The notes beneath the pieces were generated by a model. That model ran no database searches and was not told the DNA's origin. It saw only the letters and a list, made by a program, of their open reading frames with translations. Both the position numbers and the translations under genes were made by a program. From Clostridia bacterium (GTDB taxonomy: Bacteria; Bacillota; Clostridia; Peptostreptococcales; Anaerovoracaceae), in NCBI GenBank assembly GCA_910575405.1, contig CAJTER010000025.1:1-63179 (forward strand): a stretch of 63,179 bases of DNA. Reading direction: 5' to 3'. This document shows positions 41,001-48,415 of the stretch, piece by piece. Position 1 is the stretch's first letter; the number at the start of each line of letters is the position of its first letter.

Positions 41001-42224
41001 AAGACAGGCCGAAACCTGCCATACGGAGATACCATGCGAGTTACCTATAAGGTGAAGTTCGCATCAAAAGATCTGAAGGATACGGAACTGACCAATACAG
41101 CTGCGGCAAAAGGGGACAATACAAAGGAAAAGGAAACGGATCATACGGTGGAAATCGGAGACGTCCCGGTATCTCTGGAAATCGAAAAAACCAGCGATAA
41201 AAAGGAATATGAGCCGGGTGAGCCAATCCATTACAGTCTGAAAGTGGCGTCAACCGGAACTTATAAAGCAGAGCAGGTTGAAATCAAGGATGAGCTGAAG
41301 ACAAAAGGTCTGAGTCTGGATCCAAAGAGCATCGAAGTAACGGACGCAAAGGGAGAAAGCATTACAAAGGACTGCGGCATCGAAGTAAGCGGAAATGCCT
41401 TCCTCATCAAGACGGGACGCGATCTGGAGCCAGGACAGTGGCTGGCAGTTACTTATACAGCGGCGGCTGATGAAAGCCTGCGGGGAAAAGAGGCCGAAAA
41501 CCTTGCTGTGGCAAAAGCAGATAATACACCGGAAAAAGAAACGGATCATACTGTGGAAATTACCAACCCATCATCAGGACTGCAGATTGTAAAGGAATCG
41601 GACAAGACCCACTATGCACCGGAAGAGACTATTTGCTATGCGCTGACCATTACAGCAACAGGTCCATATCCCGCAAAAAATGTAGCCATCCGGGACGAAA
41701 TCAAAACAAGGGGCGTGCTTTTAGATTCTGAATGCATCACCGTAACGGATGATAAGGGAGTCGACATTACAAAAACATGCGATATAGAAACGACGGATCA
41801 GAGCTTTATTATAAAGACTAGGAGAAATCTGGAGCCGGGGCAGTGGCTGAGGGTAACATATCGGGCAGAGGCGGATAAGAGCCTGGCCGGTAAAGAAGTG
41901 GAAAATACAGCTGCTGCATCAGCGGACAACGCAGATCCAGTACAGGATGACCATACGGTTATAATCGATCCGCTGCTGGATGTTCCAGCTGAAACAGAGC
42001 CTCCTTCTGATCCGGACCGACAGGAGGGCCTGACCCTGAACCCGGATAAAGAGAAGAGACATGAGGGGCTGAAGCTGTCCAAAGGCAATGAGCCGAAAAC
42101 AGACGGCGGCACAGTACAGACCGGGGATGACAGCTCCATGATGCTGTATATACTCCTGGCAAATATTGCGGCAGTCGTACTGATCTTGTGTATGCTGGGC
42201 AGAAGAAAACATAAACACAGATAG
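38016..42224 (+). CDS. giant sortase-type surface protein with DUF11-like repeats
   Basis: This 1402-residue secreted protein has a basic signal peptide (VIFAMAFMVLVGICISAANVFG), an adhesin-like region (about 30-300), two isopeptide-type domains each introduced by VSDSDE (about 310-630), and five tandem DUF11-like repeats beginning near 39877, 40252, 40760, 41169 and 41575. Each repeat has the pattern EKTSDKxxYxxGE and ends in xAxADN-DHTV. The C-terminus is a sorting signal: VQTGD, a hydrophobic helix (YILLANIAAVVLILCML) and GRRKHKHR, with VQTGD in place of LPXTG. ATG 38016 follows AGAGGAG. It is likely a fibrous adhesin; no sortase gene is nearby. Confidence 0.85.
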   Translation: MRVKRKKNLVIFAMAFMVLVGICISAANVFGALDVSGAKSIVKGGSGEAEWKASPHNGRHSSWETPGSGFTVPADYANKLKKTGDFQVEKFGKTFSVQALKDIYANLGSLPGREEHTHFCFDITENSKGSCGVWLRNIAIYDNEEGQDVKLDCKLTIMDWADEKDHTPQKHHVLITKTRALPTVDIAGLHEVRLKWDYYKAGTNKPYRLKSNVTFNDIDSSQYMGFQVDQALYQFAHENTALKFKSSNGYSLYTDPDYGDDDSLDPKQAFGIAYESSSVLYTYGTLTNGTFSSFGELSYSMFRPTPNDPTKSVSDSDESGKEQVLLSGLNETITYNIQQVVANGYAPDSYMKSFIMEDKLEDCLDVVSAKVQQNGADTDLFTVTTSGQTVRAEAKQEALNTAGFYNKRYNLIITAKIKKGITMQDLQAYKKGDMVSIPNTGKVTIDDTPRTTNETKTKLWDPTPEKRVSDSDETKVLANTIPSRLESLIYAVSQDIPKDVDALTYLEFSDEVEECLEVKKVRVLEGSTDVSSKWSIQTSGNHVKASIKNLKEEAAGKSYTLEITAQVKFVSDEVLQEHGHYSSDKKTLSFVNTGSMKYRLAEGEEHENPTNQVTTTVRLPVDIGITKDVNRYEHQVGDPIHYTVKVSHQSQNCTATDLVIRDTDLEHFELDLSDAKVSGVSDYSLKPVTGGWELRTPYLEKGKEISIQFTAKAKKTLNGTIAPNTARLKCFGVPEKTDKEEVYINSPKLKVVKESERKHYKVGDTIDYILELSQINKGCFMRDVILTDTIETDGVKIMPGTIIVLDKNGKDKTASMDVTIKDQTFTIQTKRNFSDSSETIPPKEKGKEPYKDLELTDYLKVCYSAKIASDGLSASEIVNKAELPTRPNTNDEPVKEEPDIPSGGAETEHKIPIAGAELRIEKTSDKRQYQVGETGLYTIKIEQTREDYQAENVVIRDRFETKGVIIDKESLKVFHNKTDITKNCRIDMTDDSYEIKTGRNLPYGDTMRVTYKVKFASKDLKDTELTNTAAAKGDNTKEKETDHTVEIGDVPVSLEIEKTSDKKEYEPGEPIHYSLKVASTGTYKAEQVEIKDELKTKGLSLDPKSIEVTDAKGESITKDCGIEVSGNAFLIKTGRDLEPGQWLAVTYTAAADESLRGKEAENLAVAKADNTPEKETDHTVEITNPSSGLQIVKESDKTHYAPEETICYALTITATGPYPAKNVAIRDEIKTRGVLLDSECITVTDDKGVDITKTCDIETTDQSFIIKTRRNLEPGQWLRVTYRAEADKSLAGKEVENTAAASADNADPVQDDHTVIIDPLLDVPAETEPPSDPDRQEGLTLNPDKEKRHEGLKLSKGNEPKTDGGTVQTGDDSSMMLYILLANIAAVVLILCMLGRRKHKHR
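39877..41940 (+). repeat. five tandem DUF11-like coding repeats
   Basis: Repeat units of about 370-510 bases begin near 39877, 40252, 40760, 41169 and 41575. The last three are closest at the protein level, for example EIEKTSDK and QIVKESDK openings and AKADNT endings, which indicates recent internal duplication. The borders are estimates. Confidence 0.7.
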
Positions 42225-42379
42225 AAAGGCATTGTCAGACTGTCATACATAGGGCAGCGCAGATGAACCAGATTCGTTTGACTTTAATAAGGAAAGGTGA
42301 TACCATTAATTACAAGCCTGTAGACAAGACTGGCAGCAGGCATCAAGTATATACTTTGATAAGAGAAAAGAGGAGAAAT

Positions 42380-43285
42380 TTGGATAAACGATTTGCGCTG
42401 CTCATTGATGCTGATAATGTTTCGGCAAAGTATATTGACCCTATTTTAGATGAGTTGTCTAAGTATGGAAATGTGACATACAAGAGAATTTATGGGGATT
42501 GGACCAACAGGCAGAACTCAAGCTGGAAGGAAGAGCTCCTCAGCAGCTCCATTACACCAATCCAGCAGTTCAGCTATACCACGGGAAAAAACGCGACGGA
42601 TTCTGCCTTGATTATAGATGCAATGGATATTTTATACACCAATACGGTAGATGGTTTTTGTATTGTTTCCAGTGATAGTGACTTTACAAAGCTGGCCAGC
42701 AGACTGAGGGAATCGGGGCGCATGGTAATCGGCATGGGCGAGAAAAAAACACCTATGGCTTTCCGCAAGGCCTGCGATATTTTTACCAGACTGGAGCTTT
42801 TGGAAGGAGAAGAGACGGCCAAGGAGGAAGCAGGTGTAAAGGATATTGATAAATCAAGTATTGAGGATGCGATTGTCAAAATCATCACGGAAAATTCCAA
42901 CAATGGAAGAGAGACCGGGCTTGCAGAGCTTGGAAACCGCCTGCTGAAGCTCTATCCGGATTTTGACGTACGGAGCTACGGGTACAGCCTGCTGTCAAAG
43001 CTGCTGGAAGAATTTCCAAAGATACGGCTTTTGAAAAAAGGAAACTACGTATCTGTAAAGCTGGCAGAGGGAACAAATGTGGAAGAGTTTATCATCAAAA
43101 CGGTAAAGGCGGCTGGAAGAGATGGTGTGGATTTGGGCACATTGGGCCAGGAGCTGCATCAAAAATACGATAATTTTACTGTGCAGGATTACGGATTTTC
43201 CCAGTTTAAAAAATATATTCGCAGCATAGCAGGCATTGAAGTCCGAAAGAGCGGAGTACAGAATATCGTGTGGTACCGGGACTAG
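42380..43285 (+). CDS. NYN-domain RNase with two OST-HTH/LOTUS domains
   Basis: The 301-residue product begins RFALLIDADNVSAKYIDPIL, the LabA/NicB-like NYN (PIN-fold) domain, with further acidic motifs in ATDSALIIDAMDIL and CIVSSDSDFTKLA. Two OST-HTH domains follow (about 170-245 and 250-300), RNA-binding modules also found in MARF1 and Tudor proteins. I favour a TTG start at 42380, four bases after AGAGGAG and just before the domain; an ATG at 42263 has no ribosome binding site. Predicted to bind and cut RNA; targets unknown. Confidence 0.8.
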   Translation: MDKRFALLIDADNVSAKYIDPILDELSKYGNVTYKRIYGDWTNRQNSSWKEELLSSSITPIQQFSYTTGKNATDSALIIDAMDILYTNTVDGFCIVSSDSDFTKLASRLRESGRMVIGMGEKKTPMAFRKACDIFTRLELLEGEETAKEEAGVKDIDKSSIEDAIVKIITENSNNGRETGLAELGNRLLKLYPDFDVRSYGYSLLSKLLEEFPKIRLLKKGNYVSVKLAEGTNVEEFIIKTVKAAGRDGVDLGTLGQELHQKYDNFTVQDYGFSQFKKYIRSIAGIEVRKSGVQNIVWYRD

Positions 43286-43348
43286 GATGAGACACAGGCA
43301 GGGAGCAGAGCTGCACATAAACACTACAGAGAGATCAGGAGAAGAGTT

Positions 43349-43756
43349 ATGCAGGGATACAATTGCATTATGGTATATAATGCTTCCAGGGAAAAGCTGT
43401 TGTTCTGCAAAAGGATGAAAGACCCTTATAAAGGCAAGCTTAATCTGGTAGGTGGAAAAATTGAGCCAGGTGAAGACGGGCTGGCAGCCGCCTACCGGGA
43501 GCTGGAGGAAGAAACCGGGATTGCCAGGCATGAGATCTTATTAAAGCATATGATGAATTTTACATATTTTAACCAGAACTGCATCGTGGAGGTCTATGTA
43601 GGCTCCCTTCGCTGTGATAAGGAGCTCCGTGAAGAAACCCATCCTCTGCTGTGGCTGGATATGGATGAAGACTTTTTTGATCTGGATCGGTTTGCGGGGG
43701 AAGGCAATATCGGACATATGGTAGAGCAGGTAAGAATTTATGGCGATGGAATTTGA
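43349..43756 (+). CDS. NUDIX hydrolase
   Basis: A 135-residue single-domain protein. The NUDIX box reads GGKIEPGEDGLAAAYRELEE followed by ETGI, a full match to the catalytic pattern. AGGAGAAG precedes the ATG. Relatives act on oxidised or damaged nucleotides (MutT-like); specificity cannot be assigned. Confidence 0.88.
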   Translation: MQGYNCIMVYNASREKLLFCKRMKDPYKGKLNLVGGKIEPGEDGLAAAYRELEEETGIARHEILLKHMMNFTYFNQNCIVEVYVGSLRCDKELREETHPLLWLDMDEDFFDLDRFAGEGNIGHMVEQVRIYGDGI

Positions 43757-43833
43757 TTGTCTAAAGACTCATATAAGGACACCAGCATGTACCCTTTTGA
43801 GTAGGACACGCTTTTAGGGCGAATAGTTTTATA

Positions 43834-43869
43834 CACCACTCAGTATACTGGACTGGGTGGTGATTTTTT
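43834..43869 (+). promoter_or_regulatory. hairpin plus T-run abutting the pdaA start codon
   Basis: CACCACTCAGT (43834-43844) pairs with ACTGGGTGGTG (43852-43862) through one G-T pair. A-TTTTTT follows and then the ATG at 43870. The right arm contains the GGTGGTG that would serve as ribosome binding site. The structure can act as a terminator for the upstream transcript or can block translation of pdaA. Confidence 0.55.
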
Positions 43870-44688
43870 ATGATTATAATGATTCGCAAAAAGAAGTTTT
43901 TTAGGGTAACGGCAGCTGCCGTGGCTGTGGCAGTCGTACTGACAGGTGCAGGTATTACCTCAGGCCTTCTCAAAGACAGGTCTGCAGCAGCGTCGGCTGA
44001 TGGAAACTGGGGATTGAGCTTTCAACAGGCGGGGAAGCCTCCTGTTGCAAATGCCGATGCTCAATATCTCAAAAAGTTTCAGGCTTATTATGCTCAGGAT
44101 ACGAAAGAAAAAGTACTGTATCTGACCTTTGATGCGGGATATGAGAACGGCTATACGGCGAAGATCCTGAATGTGCTGAAAAAGCAGAAGGTTCCGGCCG
44201 CTTTTTTCCTGGTGGGCAACTATCTGGAGACAAACCCGGAGCTGGTAAAAAGGATGGTAAAGGAAGGTCACATTGTGGGAAATCATACCTTCCATCATCC
44301 GGATATGTCCCAGATATCCACGATGGAGGCCTTTTCAAAGGAGATCGGAGATCTGGAAAAGCTATATCAAAAAACTACGGGTGAAAAAATGAAGCCTTTT
44401 TATCGGCCGCCTCAGGGAAAATACAGCGAAAAAAATCTTAAGATGGCAAAGAAGCTGGGATATCATACGATTTTTTGGAGCCTTGCATATGTGGACTGGT
44501 ACGAAAGCCAGCAGCCATCCAGAGAGGAAGCCTTTAAAAAGCTGATCCCCAGAGTACATCCAGGCGCTATTGTTCTGCTCCACAGCACATCAAAGACAAA
44601 TGCTGAGATTTTAGATGATCTGCTGAACAAATGGAAGGACATGGGGTATATGTTCAAAGCATTAGATCAGCTAGTGCAGAGTGAATAA
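43870..44688 (+). CDS. pdaA: polysaccharide deacetylase, PdaA-type
   Basis: The 272-residue exported protein has an N-terminal membrane helix (VTAAAVAVAVVLTGAGITSG), then the NodB domain: YLTFDAGYENGYTAKIL (catalytic Asp), EGHIVGNHTFHHPDMS (His-His zinc site), PFYRPPQGKYSEKNL and PGAIVLLHSTSKTNA. LSFQQAGKPPVANADAQYL before the domain matches PdaA, which makes muramic delta-lactam in spore cortex. Its 3' end overlaps the oppositely oriented SGNH gene by 35 bases. Confidence 0.9.
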   Translation: MIIMIRKKKFFRVTAAAVAVAVVLTGAGITSGLLKDRSAAASADGNWGLSFQQAGKPPVANADAQYLKKFQAYYAQDTKEKVLYLTFDAGYENGYTAKILNVLKKQKVPAAFFLVGNYLETNPELVKRMVKEGHIVGNHTFHHPDMSQISTMEAFSKEIGDLEKLYQKTTGEKMKPFYRPPQGKYSEKNLKMAKKLGYHTIFWSLAYVDWYESQQPSREEAFKKLIPRVHPGAIVLLHSTSKTNAEILDDLLNKWKDMGYMFKALDQLVQSE

Positions 44689-45322
44689 GGGCATGGCCCT
44701 GCCTGCTGGGATGCATGCCGTCCACACAAAGCAGCTCTCCGTACCCGCGGTTCTCAAGAAATATTTTGCGTATATCCACCAGGGGAACCCGGTACTCCTG
44801 TGCCAGCTGGAAGAGTATTAAATTATAGGCTTCCTGCCAGCGGTAAATGTAATTAATGTCACCCAGCCATTTCATAACATTTTCCCGATCAAGGCCTTTG
44901 CATACCCAGTCGAAAAAGCGCTGCTGGTTTAGAGGCGGCAGGGAAAGAAGGATGGGCTGACTGCCATACTCCTTAATTTGCAGCAGCATATTGGCATACG
45001 TTTCTTTAAATTCAGAGGAGGGGACTGCAGGCTTGTGGTCCCCTTCCGGCTGCATGGAAATTTCCTTCCAGTTAAAATTGCAGTCATTTCCGCCAAATTC
45101 CATAATCGTATAGTCATACTGGGAAAGCTGGCTTTTGTATTTTTCCAGGAGCTGCTTGCCGCGGATGGTGGTACAGCCAAAGCGCGCCAGGTTTTTTACC
45201 GGAATATGCCTGGCTACAGAAAACAGATTGATAAAACTGTCCTTCAAAAATATATATTTGCTGCGGGCTTCATCGTAGACAACCCCTTTTGCAACAGAAT
45301 CACCGAAAACACATATATTCAT
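44654..45322 (-). CDS. SGNH/GDSL-family hydrolase
   Basis: The 222-residue protein has the SGNH blocks: VFGDSVAKGVVYDE (Ser), the Gly and Asn region IMEFGGNDCNFNW, and CVDGMHPSRQGHALI (Asp-His pair). No signal peptide, so a cytoplasmic esterase or lipase. It has a full-consensus promoter at 45372-45400 and runs into the 3' end of pdaA. Confidence 0.88.
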   Translation of the reverse strand: MNICVFGDSVAKGVVYDEARSKYIFLKDSFINLFSVARHIPVKNLARFGCTTIRGKQLLEKYKSQLSQYDYTIMEFGGNDCNFNWKEISMQPEGDHKPAVPSSEFKETYANMLLQIKEYGSQPILLSLPPLNQQRFFDWVCKGLDRENVMKWLGDINYIYRWQEAYNLILFQLAQEYRVPLVDIRKIFLENRGYGELLCVDGMHPSRQGHALIHSALADLML

Positions 45323-45371
45323 ATAAAAACCTCCGTATTATATATTTAAGTTATATAATATAATATTTAAA

Positions 45372-45400
45372 ATTATATTTTAAAATGTGTAAAATGTCAA
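45372..45400 (-). promoter_or_regulatory. full-consensus promoter of the SGNH gene
   Basis: On the minus strand TTGACA (45400-45395), 17 bases, TATAAT (45377-45372), perfect in both hexamers. Confidence 0.75.
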
Positions 45401-45405
45401 TACGG

Positions 45406-45434
45406 TTTACAATTACTTTCTTATAGGTTATAAT
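45406..45434 (+). promoter_or_regulatory. promoter of the DUF1836 gene
   Basis: TTTACA (45406-45411), 17 bases, TATAAT (45429-45434). It is back to back with the SGNH promoter, with five bases between the two -35 boxes, so the two promoters may compete. Confidence 0.7.
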
Positions 45435-45495
45435 GGCATAACAAGGAAATTTTATACCAAATGCATTTATACCAGCCACCAGAGGAGGTACAGTA

Positions 45496-46011
45496 ATGGA
45501 AGGAATTAAATATATCCTGGAGGAAAAACGTCCCGCAAAGTGGGAGGAAATCCCAGATATTGATTTATATATGGATCAGATTCTTAGCTATATGATCAGA
45601 CAGCATGCAGGCCTTGAAATAGATGAGAGCCTGACCTCAGCTATGGTTAACAATTATATTAAAAAGGATTTGCTCCCCAGGACAAAAGGAAAAAAATACA
45701 GCAGGGAGCATATTGCTTACCTGACCGCAATCTGTCTGCTGAAGCAAGTTTTATCAGTTGCAGATACAGGAAAACTGCTGAAAAATCAGGTTGAGGAACG
45801 GAGTGAGGAGGAGATTCACAGCTTTTATAATAAATATATTGAGATTATGGATGAGGAGTTCAAAAACGTATCCGAACATTTTTCCATATCCCAGGACAAA
45901 CAAGTGCTTTCCGATGCAGCCCTCAGACTGGCTATTTCCAGCTATGCTCAAAAGCTGGCATGTCAGCAGATCCTAAAGGCGTTAGAGGAAGCGGAAGAGC
46001 AGGATGGATAA
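45496..46011 (+). CDS. DUF1836-family protein
   Basis: A 171-residue protein with GAGGAGG before the ATG. The DUF1836 pattern is visible in MDQILSYMIRQHAGL, SAMVNNYIKKDLLPRTKGKKY and REHIAYLTAICLLKQVLSV, which resembles a MerR-type helix-turn-helix. DUF1836 members are predicted DNA-binding proteins of unknown target. It is monocistronic and divergent from the SGNH gene. Confidence 0.85.
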   Translation: MEGIKYILEEKRPAKWEEIPDIDLYMDQILSYMIRQHAGLEIDESLTSAMVNNYIKKDLLPRTKGKKYSREHIAYLTAICLLKQVLSVADTGKLLKNQVEERSEEEIHSFYNKYIEIMDEEFKNVSEHFSISQDKQVLSDAALRLAISSYAQKLACQQILKALEEAEEQDG

Positions 46012-46070
46012 CCGGCAGGAATTTGTTTTTAAAGAAGGCTGGAAAAGGCAAAAGAGTTCTTTCTGCAGCC

Positions 46071-46098
46071 TTGTATTTTCCCGAATTTGTACTATAAT
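46071..46098 (+). promoter_or_regulatory. promoter of the folate operon
   Basis: TTGTAT (46071-46076), 16 bases, TATAAT (46093-46098), placed 38 bases before the THF aptamer. Confidence 0.6.
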
Positions 46099-46135
46099 GT
46101 TAATGAGCCTGTAAAACAGAATCATATGCAAAATA

Positions 46136-46213
46136 GGAAGATATGCGTAAAGTGTTCGGCGGATGGGGATTTGCTGCTGAAACGAAAAGCACAGCGCTTG
46201 CGGTATATGTTCC
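46136..46213 (+). ncRNA. tetrahydrofolate (THF) riboswitch aptamer
   Basis: The segment keeps the conserved THF-aptamer layout: closing stem GGAAGATAT with ATATGTTCC (one mismatch), the core GCGTAAAGTGT, a hairpin TTCGGC/GCTGAA whose loop contains GGATGGGGA, the invariant-looking ACGAA, a short AAGC/GCTT hairpin and GCGG before the closing strand. It lies between a promoter and folE, the classical place for sensing reduced folate. The motif match is by eye. Confidence 0.75.
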
Positions 46214-46264
46214 GACCCCGTTCAGCAGAAGCTCTGATATCCTGTATGTGAAGGGGCACATTTT

Positions 46265-46292
46265 GCCTGTTAAGAGGATAAGGGGCTTTTTG
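46265..46292 (+). terminator. putative riboswitch-controlled terminator
   Basis: GCCTGTTA (46265-46272) pairs with TAAGGGGC (46279-46286) with one mismatch, followed by TTTTT. An alternative upstream strand, AAGC...TATCC at 46229-46242, can also pair with the right arm, as expected for an on/off switch. This is 72 bases before folE. Confidence 0.45.
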
Positions 46293-46364
46293 TATGTAAT
46301 ATATCCTGTAAAAAAACGGGATTTGCAGGCTGCCAGTTCCCCAAAAAGAGCAAAGAGGAGATAA

Positions 46365-46922
46365 ATGATGGATCAGAAAAAAATTGAAGAGGGCGTCCGC
46401 CTGCTGCTTGCGGGGATCGGGGAAGATCCGAACAGAGAGGGACTTTTGGAAACTCCCCAGCGGGTAGCACGGATGTGTGAAGAACTATATGCAGGACTGG
46501 GAAGAGATGCGGGGGAACACCTGGAAAAGCAATTTCATGCAGCAAACAATAATATGGTTTTGGAAAAGGATATACCGTTCTTCTCCACCTGTGAACACCA
46601 CCTGCTTCCCTTTTATGGAAAAGCCCATGTGGCTTATATCCCGGATGGGATGGTTGCCGGCCTTTCAAAACTGGCGCGGACCGTAGAAGTTTACGCTAGG
46701 AGACCCCAGCTGCAGGAACAGATGACCGCACAGATTGCAGACGCCATGGAAGAATACCTGCATCCCAGAGGCGTTATGGTTATGATCGAGGCGGAGCATA
46801 TGTGTATGACTATGAGAGGAGTGCAAAAGCCTGGAACAAAGACCGTTACAACCATGGTGCGGGGTGAATTTGCAGATAGCTTTCCCCTGCAGCAGGCCTT
46901 TTTTCAGATGGTGAAGGGATGA
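46365..46922 (+). CDS. folE: GTP cyclohydrolase I
   Basis: The 185-residue enzyme shows [18 protein letters not shown], the zinc site [41 protein letters not shown] and the second metal cysteine in [12 protein letters not shown]. It makes dihydroneopterin triphosphate, the first step of folate synthesis. AGAGGAG precedes the start; ATG 46368 is equally possible. The HD gene overlaps its stop by four bases. Confidence 0.95.
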   Translation: MMDQKKIEEGVRLLLAGIGEDPNREGLLETPQRVARMCEELYAGLGRDAGEHLEKQFHAANNNMVLEKDIPFFSTCEHHLLPFYGKAHVAYIPDGMVAGLSKLARTVEVYARRPQLQEQMTAQIADAMEEYLHPRGVMVMIEAEHMCMTMRGVQKPGTKTVTTMVRGEFADSFPLQQAFFQMVKG

Positions 46923-47491
46923 AGCGGGTGAATCGGCTCCTGGAGCACCCGGTTTACAAAGCGGCGCTGAAATCCATAGAGGAAGCGGAGGAAAAACGGA
47001 TTTTCTGCAGGCACGATATGGAACATTTTTTAAGTGTTGCAAGACTTGCTCATATCTATAATCTGCAGGAGGGAGCTGGTCTTGATCAGGAATTGATTTA
47101 TGCGGCGGCATTGCTGCACGATATAGGAAGGGCCGCGGAATATGAAGATGGAACGCCTCACCAGGAAGCAGGGGCACAGCTTTCAAAGCAGCTTCTTTCC
47201 GAGTGCGGTTTTGATGAGGAAGCACAGCATCTCATCCTTCCTGCCATCCGTTTTCACAGACAGAATGTAGCAGAGGCAGCAGAAAAAAAAGGCGGGCAAG
47301 CGGACAAAACCAGGCAGACTGCGGCAGAAAGAGAGCAGGAGCAAAAGGCGGGACAAAGCACAGAAAAAAGCAAATACCTGAGAGAATATCTCTACCGCGC
47401 AGATAAAAAATCCAGATTGTGCTTTTCCTGCAAAGCGCAGAAGGAATGTAACTGGGGCATGGAAAAACGAAATCTGGAAATCCAATACTAA
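46919..47491 (+). CDS. HD-domain phosphohydrolase in the folate operon
   Basis: The 190-residue protein has an HD domain: [15 protein letters not shown] (first His), [14 protein letters not shown] (HD) and AIRFHR (later His). A charged, low-complexity linker (about 120-155) precedes a C-terminal [12 protein letters not shown] cysteine motif. Overlap with folE (ATGA) and position before folP suggest it removes phosphate from a pterin intermediate, a step that often lacks an assigned enzyme. That function is inference from context. Confidence 0.82.
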   Translation: MKRVNRLLEHPVYKAALKSIEEAEEKRIFCRHDMEHFLSVARLAHIYNLQEGAGLDQELIYAAALLHDIGRAAEYEDGTPHQEAGAQLSKQLLSECGFDEEAQHLILPAIRFHRQNVAEAAEKKGGQADKTRQTAAEREQEQKAGQSTEKSKYLREYLYRADKKSRLCFSCKAQKECNWGMEKRNLEIQY

Positions 47492-47550
47492 CTGGTACAA
47501 ATCAAGCGCTGAGGGGACAGACAAGGTAAAAAAGGAGTATTATAATTTAT

Positions 47551-48393
47551 ATGAGAATTGGGAACAGAGACTTTGATACAGCAAACAAAACGTATATTAT
47601 GGGAATCCTCAACGTGACTCCGGATTCCTTTTCTGATGGAGGCAGGTTCAACCGTCCGGACGCTGCCCTTTTTCATGCAGAGGAGATGATAAAGGAAGGG
47701 GCCGACATTATTGATGTAGGCGGAGAATCCACCCGACCAGGACATACGGTCATTTCAGTGGAAGAGGAGATAAACCGGGTGATTCCGATTATCGAAAGCA
47801 TTACAAGCCGGTTTGATATACCAGTTTCCATTGATACGTATAAAAGCGAAGTAGCAAGGCAGGCTATTGCAGCAGGCGCCTGTCTGGTAAACGATATCTG
47901 GGGGTTGAAGGCAGATTCGAAAATGGCAGGGCTCATTGCAGCGAAACAGGTTGCCTGCTGCCTGATGCACAACAGGCAGGAAGCGGTGTACCAGGATTTT
48001 TTACAGGATATGAAAGGTGACCTAGCGGAGTCTGTCCGGCTTGCAAAGGCTGCCGGTATTCCAGATGACAATATTATCCTGGATCCTGGAATTGGATTTG
48101 GGAAAACCTATGAGCTGAATCTTCAGGCAATGAACCGTCTGGAGGAGCTTCACCAGCTGGGATATCCCATTTTGCTGGCAGCCTCGAGAAAATCCGTCAT
48201 TGGCCTTACGCTGGATCTTCCAGCAAATGAGCGGGCGGAAGGTACTATGGCAACTACAGTTTTAGGCGTAATGAAGGGATGCAGCTTTGTCCGGGTGCAC
48301 GATATTCGGGAGAATAAGAGGGTGATTCAGATGACAGAAGCGATTTTGGAAAGCGCAAAAATACAGGATGCAGATAAAGAAATAAGCAGGTAA
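47551..48393 (+). CDS. folP: dihydropteroate synthase
   Basis: The 280-residue TIM-barrel enzyme has the signatures IMGILNVTPDSFSDGG, DIIDVGGESTRPG, PVSIDTYKS and ILDPGIGFGKT, and ends with SFVRVHDI. It joins p-aminobenzoate to the dihydropterin. It follows the HD gene by 59 bases and precedes folBK by 22 bases. Confidence 0.96.
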   Translation: MRIGNRDFDTANKTYIMGILNVTPDSFSDGGRFNRPDAALFHAEEMIKEGADIIDVGGESTRPGHTVISVEEEINRVIPIIESITSRFDIPVSIDTYKSEVARQAIAAGACLVNDIWGLKADSKMAGLIAAKQVACCLMHNRQEAVYQDFLQDMKGDLAESVRLAKAAGIPDDNIILDPGIGFGKTYELNLQAMNRLEELHQLGYPILLAASRKSVIGLTLDLPANERAEGTMATTVLGVMKGCSFVRVHDIRENKRVIQMTEAILESAKIQDADKEISR

Positions 48394-48415
48394 AGGACAG
48401 GGAAGAATAAAAACG

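Noticed and set aside
38016-42224. A CRISPR array suggested by repeated segments
   Set aside because: The repeats are about 400 bases long and diverged, and they encode protein domains. No short, regularly spaced direct repeats were seen anywhere in the window.
46143-46364. A 73-codon frame upstream of folE
   Set aside because: It starts inside the THF aptamer and crosses the terminator hairpin. It has no ribosome binding site; the RNA structures explain the sequence.
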